Under the pieces are notes generated by a model. That model was not told where the DNA came from. It made no database searches and worked only from the letters and a program-made list of their open reading frames with translations. A stretch of DNA of 6,253 bases. Source: Oscillospiraceae bacterium. GTDB lineage: Bacteria > Bacillota > Clostridia > Oscillospirales > Oscillospiraceae. The stretch lies in the NCBI GenBank assembly GCA_020025545.1, contig JAHHRX010000046.1, positions 1-6,253 of the forward strand. The letters are read 5' to 3'. Both the position numbers and the translations under genes were made by a program. Position 1 is the first letter of the stretch; every line of letters starts with the position of its first letter. Below, one piece after another: positions 1 to 6,253 of the stretch.

Positions 1-3000
1 AATTCATTGACGATTTTAAGTACCAAATCGACCAGTGCGGAATCCACCTGTGTTTTCACCAGATAATCCATATCCGTTTTACCAACAAAGCCGCCGGCAA
101 TCTGGGGGCTGACAACTTTTTTCAAGTTGGTTACGGTGGATTCTTTGATTCGGGACAAATCTGCATATCCGCTGAATCCGCCCACCATTGGAGCTTTACC
201 GTCAGTGGCTCTGACTTCAAAGCCACCCGGGACACCGCTGACGGAACAATGCTCGGTATGTGCGCCAAAAATATTCAGCACGCCGGCATTCAGGCCAAGC
301 AAATCACCTACACTGGCATCATCTGCCCTGACCACACCGTTTTTACCCAGGTGACCCACAAAGCCACCAACATAGTTCAGACCCTGCACAGTGCTTACAT
401 TGGTGACAGAACAGTCATGGATTGAACCATTCATCATGCCGCCGCCAAAGCCGCCTGCACAACCCATATACCGTTTACTGTCCAGCAGTCCGATCGTGTC
501 GGACTTGGTTGCACGTACCTGAATACCTTCGTCCACACCATTTACCGATGCATGATAAATATAGGTACGGAATGCATCCAGAACATCCACCTTACCCAGT
601 TTGATCAGTTCCAGAATACTGGTCTTACCGTCTTCCGTGCCGTTGCCGCCCACCTGGGCAACACCGGTTACGTCTGCCAGTCCAAAGAAACCGCCGGAAT
701 ACAATCCGCCTTCCACATAACGAAGACCATCTACCGTGATTTGACTCTCGTCTTTGGAAGAACCAATAATTGCCGCCTCCAACCAGCCGCCAAAGCCGCC
801 GGAATAATCGGCATCTCCGCCCACCACAAAGCCATAGTCGGGATTAGCGGGCGTGACCTTTGCCCCGCGAATCGTGGTGACCGTTGCCTTCATGATTGAA
901 AGCAAATCACCCAAATTGCCAATGATGTGATCCAGAACGCTTTGCAGGAAATTATCCGCCATATTGGTGTTGACCTTTGCCACAGCACCCGCTGTTGCAA
1001 AGCCTGCATAGCCACCTGCTGTATAATTGCCGGTGACCCGCTGCAGCTTGAGGACATTACAGCCAGAATCTACATTCGGCTCGTCTCCCCAAATCTGGGC
1101 GCCATAAGCACTGCCCACATAACCACCAGCATTGCCACTGCTTCGTGCAGTGTCTTTTCCAGTGGCTGTAACAGTCAAGCCAGAGCGATAGCCCTCTACA
1201 GACGAACCCTTGACAACCGGGACAAAGACTTGCGCTACCTGCACCAACTGTCCCAAATTGAGCTTCAGACCCAGAATTTTCACGGTACCAAACTCGGCTG
1301 CACCACCGGAACGCATCTTACCAGCATAACCACCAGCGTTGCGCATTGCCGTTACCGCTTTCACATCGTGAGCCTGACCATTGGTGATCACGCCACTGAC
1401 CATTGTTCCCACATAGCCGCCGGCATTTGCGCCTTCGCTGATTGCTGCCGCATCATGGTCCTGTCGGCCTGCTGTTACGGTGTAGCCGTAGACAAAATCT
1501 TTTAGAATTGCGTCCAGCTCTGCCTGATTTTTCACAGGGCCATGGGCCGCAAGCTCTTCGCCTCGTCCGCCATACTTACCAACATATTCCACCCAGGCAT
1601 TCCATGTTGCAACATCCATATTGGCCAGTGGCCCATAGGTTGCGGTGTTGGTTTGCGTGGGATAGGTAATGCTCAGTGCGCCCAGAATATTGCCGACTTC
1701 AATAATTCCGCCCAGCAATTTCAGTCCACCCACATTCACGGTATCAGCACTGCGCATCAGACCGGTATAACCGCCTGCATACTCATAACCGTAAACAGAG
1801 GTGATTCGTTCCACCTTACACTCGCTAGTGGGGCCATTATATGTTTTATCGCCTTTCCAGCGGCTCGTGTCGTTTCCACGAATCTGACCGCCTTCGTTCA
1901 GTCCAACATAACCGCCTGCACAGCCCTTTTGCGCATTCTCAGTGGACTTCTCATGTGCACGCACTGCACCGCCGCAGGGGATGCCGCTGGCGGTACTGTT
2001 GTGAATGCTGGGCACAAAATCCTCTGCCACAGAGGCCAGCGCCTCATCCGCGCTTACAAGGCCGCCCAGAATGCTGGTATTTTCCAACACGTTTGCCACG
2101 TTGCCCGGCAGCAAGTTACCAACATAACCACCTGCGGTGCTATGACCGATGATATACGAGAAATTCTTTGCATGGCAGTTCTGCACATGGCCACCGGAAA
2201 TCTTTCCGGCAAAGCCACCACTGTGGTCACCCAGAATTGCAAAACCGCCAGGGCTGCCAATTACGCTGGAATGTTCCACTGTGGAAACCACCACGGACAG
2301 CGCATCCAGAATATTTGTTAACTGAATGGTTTTGCCCAAAATTTTCAGACCGCTGCCAATAGAAGCTGCACTGCCGATGTCCAGATGCCCCACATATCCG
2401 CCGGCGTACCGCTTGCCCCGCACAGCGTAGCTGCTGGAGTCATCAAAGTAGCTGGGAGCCTCCACTGCCTCCAGATCGGCAGGTGGTGTTACTTTGGTGT
2501 GACGCAGTTGATTTACATCACAATGAGAAATCTGCGCACCGCTGGCATAACCAATAAAACCACCGGCACTTCCCGAATTGGCATCTGTTTCCCGCACAAC
2601 CGGTGCGGATACCGTAAATCCTTCTGTTGACTCCACACCAGCGTTGGTGACATAAGGCACATAGGCCTCCACCACACTTAAAAGGTCTGTAATGTTGATA
2701 TTGACACCCGTCAGACCGCCCAAGATGGACAAGCCACCACCGGCACTAGCCAAAGCACCAGATGTGACCCGACCACCGAAGCCGCCGGCATAGGACTGAC
2801 CATTTACATAGTCAATATTGTAGACCGCATAGGGATCATTTACGCCGCGGCCGGTATTATCGACCTTACCGCTGCGGAAATCTGCAGCAAATCCGCCTGC
2901 CACATCACCCTGCACACCACCGCCGCCCAGATAAGCAACGGTGCAATTTGTATATTTCGGAATCAGATAACCTACAGCGGATACCAGGTTGCCAAGAGAA

Positions 3001-6000
3001 ATCAGATCTTTAATTCCGCCTTCATCAGCAACCTCCGCAAGACCGCCGCTCTCAGAGGTTCCTACGAAACCGCCGGCATAGCCGTTGAGCTCCGGTGCAG
3101 AAACACAAAGCAGATTCTCCACATGGCAGTTTTCAAATTCCGTGCTGTTGCCCTTGGCAATAAAGCCTGCTGCCGTGAACTGCTCCGTTGTCCCTTGTTC
3201 ATCGCTGCCCAGAGCCGTAACTGTCAGACCATTTTCTGCACCCTTCACGGTGCAGTTTTTTCCGGAAACCCGTACGCTCTGACCGAAGGACAGCAGATTT
3301 TTAACTTCCAGCACTTTAATTCCTAGCAGCTTTAGTTCCAATCCACTGGAGCCTGCCAAATCACCAGGACCTGCAACACCTGCAAATCCACCTGCACGGC
3401 TCTTTGCTGTCACTTCTGAGATGCCTGAAAGCGTAACATTTTCAATCTGGCCACCCATGGCTTCGCCAATGACACCGCCTGCATATCGATTGCCCGCGGT
3501 CACGGAAATGTTGTCCCCGGAAAGGGTTAGATCCGTAAGGGTAAAGCCAAGCATATTTGCAAGACCCAATGTGCCATCCAGCAAACCTGCTGCACTGGCG
3601 GGAACCATTTCGCCAACTGCACCACCAGCATAGCTGCCGCCCGTATGAACGCTGCGCAGTCCTGTTACACTATTTCCGCGCGATTCAGGCTGTACGAACT
3701 TTCCGTGTTTCCAAGCTGGGAGCTCTGCACATTTAGAAGAGTTTGCTAGATAAGCGCCATCACCCTTACCCAGAATACCACCTGCATAGTCACCATCTGC
3801 AGAAACCTGGATATCCGTACAGTTCACCTGCACGCCCAGAATTGCCGAGGGCGACAGACCCACAAGGGAAAGCAGCGCATTGGAATTTGGTTGTCCAACC
3901 AAATTCAACAAAATATCCTTTAACGTAGAGAAAAGGTTTTCATCTTTGACCTCATCTGCGCCCAAACTAGATGCCCAGCCCAGTGTGGCAGTTCCCGCAA
4001 CACCGCCCACATAGCTGCCCGTACCGGTAACATTTAAACTGCCTGTTATGGTATCATTGACAGCATAGCTGCTGGCCAGTGCCCCGGTAAAGCCGCCCAG
4101 GTAGCTGCCGCCGCCTACCGTCACATTTGAGTTTAAGATCTGGCATTCCATCAGCAGGCTCTGCGGCTGGATTACCTTCAGCAACTCCAGTCCCAACTTT
4201 TTCAGGAGACCGGAAATTTCGCCGTCGCGGGTAATACCCGCAAAACCGCCGCCGTACTGATCTGCCAGAACGGTATAGGTGCTGTTCTGCACCTTACAGC
4301 CAGTTATTTCTGTGCCGATTTGTGCGCCCACAAAGCCGCCGGCATATCTGCCGGTGGGCAGCTTTTGATCTCCGATAGCCGCAGTGGCCACACCGCTTTG
4401 GTTTCCTACGATTTTACTTAAATTCTTAACTACACAATTTTGAATAATGGGATTATCGTAACCGGTAACAATCAGCTTATCAACACTGAGCAACTGTAGC
4501 ACCACATTCACAACATCGCCCAAGCCTAGGAAGGGAACCGCATTTAAAATCTTGACCAGCAACCCCAGCACATCTCCTACCGCATCCAGTAAATAGCGCG
4601 GCGTGCCTTCGGTATAACCCACAAAACCGCCAGTGAAATTAGTCACGTTGCTGACCGTCACATTCCGAACTTCACAGCCGCTCACAAGGGCATTACCCAC
4701 GATTCGCCCGGCAAAACCACCAGTAGCATAAAAGCTGGGGTCTGCAGATCTGGCAGACAGCACCGCTGTGAGTATCTTATCCAGGTTGGTGTTGATTCCT
4801 AAAAGCCCTAAAACAATTTTCAGCAAGCTACCTACCACGCCGCTTAGCAGCTTCAAAAGGCCGCCCAGAATCGAGGGATCATTATGTACTACCGTCTGGC
4901 TGTTGGAAACAGTGACATTTTCGAGAATCAAATTTTTCACAGAAACCTGATTGGGACTGGTCAGCGTATTCTTCAAAAATTCCGGCTTACTCTCAATGCT
5001 GGAAAAGAAGCCAATACCCATAGTTTCATCCGTTTTCCGTTTTTGCTCCAAGCTTACAGCTACATTGGAGATGATTGGTCGTTCATTGGCGATAATATTT
5101 GTTGCTGTTTCATCCCACAACTTTCCGCCATTTATCGATTTTGCACCAATCATGTCACCGCAAAATTCCAGCGGCTCCCATTTCTCATTACCAAGATCAA
5201 TGTCACGGAAAATGATGTAATTTGCATTATTGGAATAGGTGTATGTCTTACCAAGGGTCTCAATGTCCAGGTTGGGATCTATCTCACCCGTTTTCGGATT
5301 TACCGCGCACTGACCTTTGGTGACGCCTTTGTCGGAAAGGCTTTTATCCGTAGCATCCGGTTTTCCGAAAGGATAATCCTTTTTGCCATTCTGGCTTTGC
5401 AGCAGGTCTGCATCACCGCCGTAAAGCATGATTGGCTTGCCATCCTGGCCAACATCGGTTGTCCAGCTGTCGAATAAATTTTTGTACGCCTGATAAACCG
5501 CGCCCATCACCGGCTTATCTGTACCAACTGCGCGCAGCTGATCTGCATTGCCGATGAGGATGTAGTCCTTGCCCCCGATGGTCTTGACAAGCTGTCCTGC
5601 AAAATCACGACCATCCCCTGTGGCAGAAGCGTACATTTCTGCCGCCTGCCTTTCCGCTCTGTCAGAACAGAACTGCATCGACAATACATAGCGGTGTTCT
5701 GGGCTATAGGTCAAAAATGGTTCGTTTTCTCCGTTGGGATAAATCAACTGACCTGTACCGAATGTATCGGCTTCCGCATCCCCCGTCAGCACGGGTCGTT
5801 CGGCAGCATTTTCCATTGCCATTACTTCCAGCTGATAGGGGTGGTACAGGTAAATCGTGTCGGTTTGTGCATCATACAGCGTCTTTTGCTGTGCATCCGC
5901 CTGCACCGGAGCAATTCTGCCGGTAAAGCCCTGTGCCAGCCGCCATACGGTCGCTTTTGGAAATACAATTTCCTCTGCAATTGTATACTGTGCATCCAGA

Positions 6001-6253
6001 CTGTAACGAACTGGTTCACCCGCCGCATCTCGGTATAGCTCGTTGGTTTGTTCATTTTCAATCTGATTGTTGGTTCCGATTCTCTGGAGCTGCTCAAAAT
6101 CATAGATTTGAATGGTTTCATTCTTATACAGCTCTCGGCTGGAAACAACCGGCTCTGCTGTTGCCATCGGCTCACTGGTTTCAGTCGGCTCACTGGTCGC
6201 AGTCGGCTCACTGGTCGCAGTCGGCTCGCTGGTCGCAGTCGGCTCGCTGGTCG
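1..6253 (-). CDS. giant GLUG-motif repeat surface protein, partial at both ends
   Basis: One minus-strand frame (plus-strand codon starts at multiples of three) is open for 2083 codons without a stop, and neither end of the gene is inside. The in-frame Met29 (6165-6167) is not a start, because the TSEPTA repeats continue in frame upstream of it. Order: TSEPTA linker (1-34), amino-terminal region with three QL leader segments (35-509), then about 15 repeats with paired GG[FY]xG motifs (510-2083). The repeats match the GLUG motif family (Pfam PF07581 by my recognition, not searched), which occurs in large exported bacterial proteins. I infer a secreted or wall-attached beta-solenoid stalk or adhesin. 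No enzyme motif is visible, and the ligand is unknown. Signal peptide and anchor (for example a sortase signal) would lie outside. About 20 cysteines are present, many in the GLUG strand. No frameshift or disruption was seen. The coding call is very sure; the surface role is inferred. Confidence 0.96.
1494..1664 (-). other. insertion of about 57 residues in repeat unit 10 (part of the CDS)
   Basis: Residues 1530-1586 sit between the LG box and the YGYTVTAG segment of unit 10 and make it the longest unit (165 residues). Unlike the surrounding strand-rich sequence, the insert is polar and helix-like, with two Trp (1550, 1553), Tyr and charged residues (core ATWNAWVEYVGKYGGRGE, then NQAELDAILKDFVYGY). 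I do not recognise it as a known domain. It could form a small helical module projecting from the stalk. The frame is maintained through it. Confidence 0.6.
4488..4592 (-). other. hydrophobic Leu/Val-rich segment 2 (part of the CDS)
   Basis: Residues 554-588 of repeat unit 1 form a second long apolar stretch (LLDAVGDVLGLLVKILNA, then VPFLGLGDVVNVVLQLL). Asp and Lys recur every few residues, which fits an amphipathic helix better than a transmembrane helix. It fills the place of the LG box after the second GG[FY]xG motif. It is the main reason this unit (127 residues) is longer than the 108-residue mean. Confidence 0.55.
4725..6149 (-). other. amino-terminal region with three QL leader segments (part of the CDS)
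   Basis: Residues 35-509 lie between the linker and the repeat array. Three segments look alike: IQIYDFEQLQRIG (47-59; 6075-6113), TIYLYHPYQLEVM (132-144; 5820-5858) and DYILIGNADQLRAVG (229-243; 5523-5567). Each resembles the 'I.I...eqL..ig' opening strand that normally begins GLUG-type regions. After the third comes the usual follow-on NYIIFRDIDLGNEKWEPL (344-361) and a degenerate GLFG-like turn GIGFFSSI (412-419). After the first, a shorter version is seen (YTIAEEIVFPKATVW, then QGFTGRI). The stretch then runs into strand-like sequence (SVKNLILENVTVSN, 435-448). I infer a capping or entry portion of a beta-solenoid, with at least three partly degenerated starts. There is no catalytic signature that I recognise. 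Confidence 0.7.
4794..4871 (-). other. hydrophobic Leu/Gly-rich segment 1 (part of the CDS)
   Basis: Residues 461-486 are almost entirely Leu, Ile, Val and Gly, with only two lysines and two serines (core LLKLLSGVVGSLLKIVLGLL). The length and composition could suit an amphipathic or membrane-inserting helix. It sits just before the first GG[FY]xG pair and looks like an extreme form of the LG box found in later repeat units (for example LKLLGGI, VKILGLKL). A buried strand or helix of a solenoid is therefore an equally plausible reading. It is unlikely to be a stop-transfer anchor, because more than 1500 residues of surface-type repeats follow. Confidence 0.6.
6150..6253 (-). repeat. 18-bp tandem repeat encoding TSEPTA linker
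   Basis: Five complete 18-bp units (6150-6167, 6168-6185, 6186-6203, 6204-6221, 6222-6239) and a partial sixth reach the window edge. The plus-strand consensus is cggctcactggtcgcagt, coding on the minus strand for the hexapeptide TATSEP. The units nearest the edge differ by single bases, while those toward the folded region decay (PTETSE, then PMATAE, then PVVSS). Because 18 is a multiple of three, copy-number change would keep the frame. Pro/Thr/Ser/Glu linkers of this sort commonly separate an exported amino terminus from the functional region in Firmicute surface proteins. The true copy number is unknown because the array runs off the window. Confidence 0.93.

Larger units (their letters stand above)
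3..4724 (-). repeat. array of about 15 divergent GLUG-type repeats, mean 108 residues (part of the CDS)
   Basis: Each unit starts at a GG[FYVI]xG motif. Unit spans on the plus strand: 4344-4724, 4101-4343, 3786-4100, 3483-3785, 3174-3482, 2901-3173, 2568-2900, 2223-2567, 1920-2222, 1425-1919, 1131-1424, 804-1130, 459-803, 186-458 and 3-185 (cut by the edge). Within a unit: GG[FY]xG, then xxGxIxxCxVxN, then a second (Y)AGG[FY]xG about 29-37 residues on (47-54 in three units). Next come a Gly/Ala stretch, an LG box (L-K-hydrophobic-LG followed by a Leu-rich run), often VPxV, then VxGxxxGxxVxA leading into the next GG motif. Lengths run from 81 to 165 residues. Units 6 and 7 begin with decayed motifs (AAGFIA, AGGFAA). 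By eye the units are related in protein but not near-identical in DNA, suggesting old duplications. Successive strands with Gly turns suggest a beta-solenoid. Confidence 0.88.

Noticed and set aside
1..5. Window begins with aattc, as after an EcoRI cut
   Set aside because: A five-base match at the edge is easily chance, and nothing else suggests a clone boundary.
552..1505. Plus-strand ORFs at 552-899 and 927-1505
   Set aside because: They share the antisense register of the ORF at 1542-2321 and are explained by the minus-strand codon use. Their sequences mirror the Gly-rich repeats.
2054..2260. Minus-strand 68-aa ORF, and a similar one at 5507-5689
   Set aside because: Both are out of frame with the long CDS and fully inside it, with no independent support.
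1542..2321. Plus-strand ORF of 259 aa, the longest bounded ORF in the window
   Set aside because: It lies wholly antisense to the repeat array in the register where codons face each other. It stays open because the sense gene rarely uses TTA, CTA or TCA. Its composition (Cys, His and Thr rich) is that of a complement translation, and no domain is recognisable.
3..4724. CRISPR array or other DNA-level direct repeats
   Set aside because: The recurring gccgccggcata-like strings are short codon-level echoes of the AGG[FY] motif, spaced irregularly within an open frame. There are no constant repeats with unique spacers.
4884..6038. Plus-strand ORFs at 4884-5477 and 5694-6038
   Set aside because: They are antisense to the amino-terminal region of the large CDS, with no convincing start signal or recognisable family.
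5822..6211. Minus-strand ORF of 129 aa in another frame, overlapping the TSEPTA repeat
   Set aside because: It is a shifted-frame reading of the real gene. Its repetitive start (SRLRPVSRLKPVSR) is the 18-bp repeat read out of frame.

Overview
The whole window is the interior of a single very long gene on the minus strand. Reading codons on the complement from position 6251 down to 3, I translated 2083 consecutive codons and found no stop. No start or stop codon of the gene lies inside the window, so it is a fragment of a protein longer than 2083 residues. Residue numbers in this report count from residue 1 (codon 6249-6251) at the amino-terminal side of the fragment.

Layout, from amino to carboxyl end (high to low coordinates). 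(1) A low-complexity linker of TSEPTA hexapeptides encoded by an 18-bp tandem repeat (6253-6150). (2) An amino-terminal region of about 475 residues (6149-4725) with three degenerate leader segments ending in a QL motif, of the kind that usually precede GLUG repeats, followed by a first hydrophobic Leu-rich stretch. (3) A long array (4724-3) of about 15 divergent repeats averaging 108 residues. Each has two GG[FY]xG motifs, usually 29-37 residues apart, joined by a classical GLUG-like segment, then a Leu/Gly-rich box and a GxxVxA segment leading into the next repeat. The array continues past the left edge.

This points to a giant secreted or cell-surface repeat protein, probably a beta-solenoid adhesin-like stalk. 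The Ser/Thr/Glu/Pro linker, GLUG repeats and moderate base composition fit an anaerobic gut Firmicute (Clostridia/Oscillospiraceae type), but the organism cannot be fixed from this sequence. Signal peptide, cell-wall anchor, promoter and terminator would all lie outside the window. I see no RNA gene, mobile element, CRISPR array or intergenic region. The many plus-strand ORFs are antisense shadows. The item most worth follow-up is the roughly 108-residue composite repeat, of which the known GLUG motif covers only about a third.
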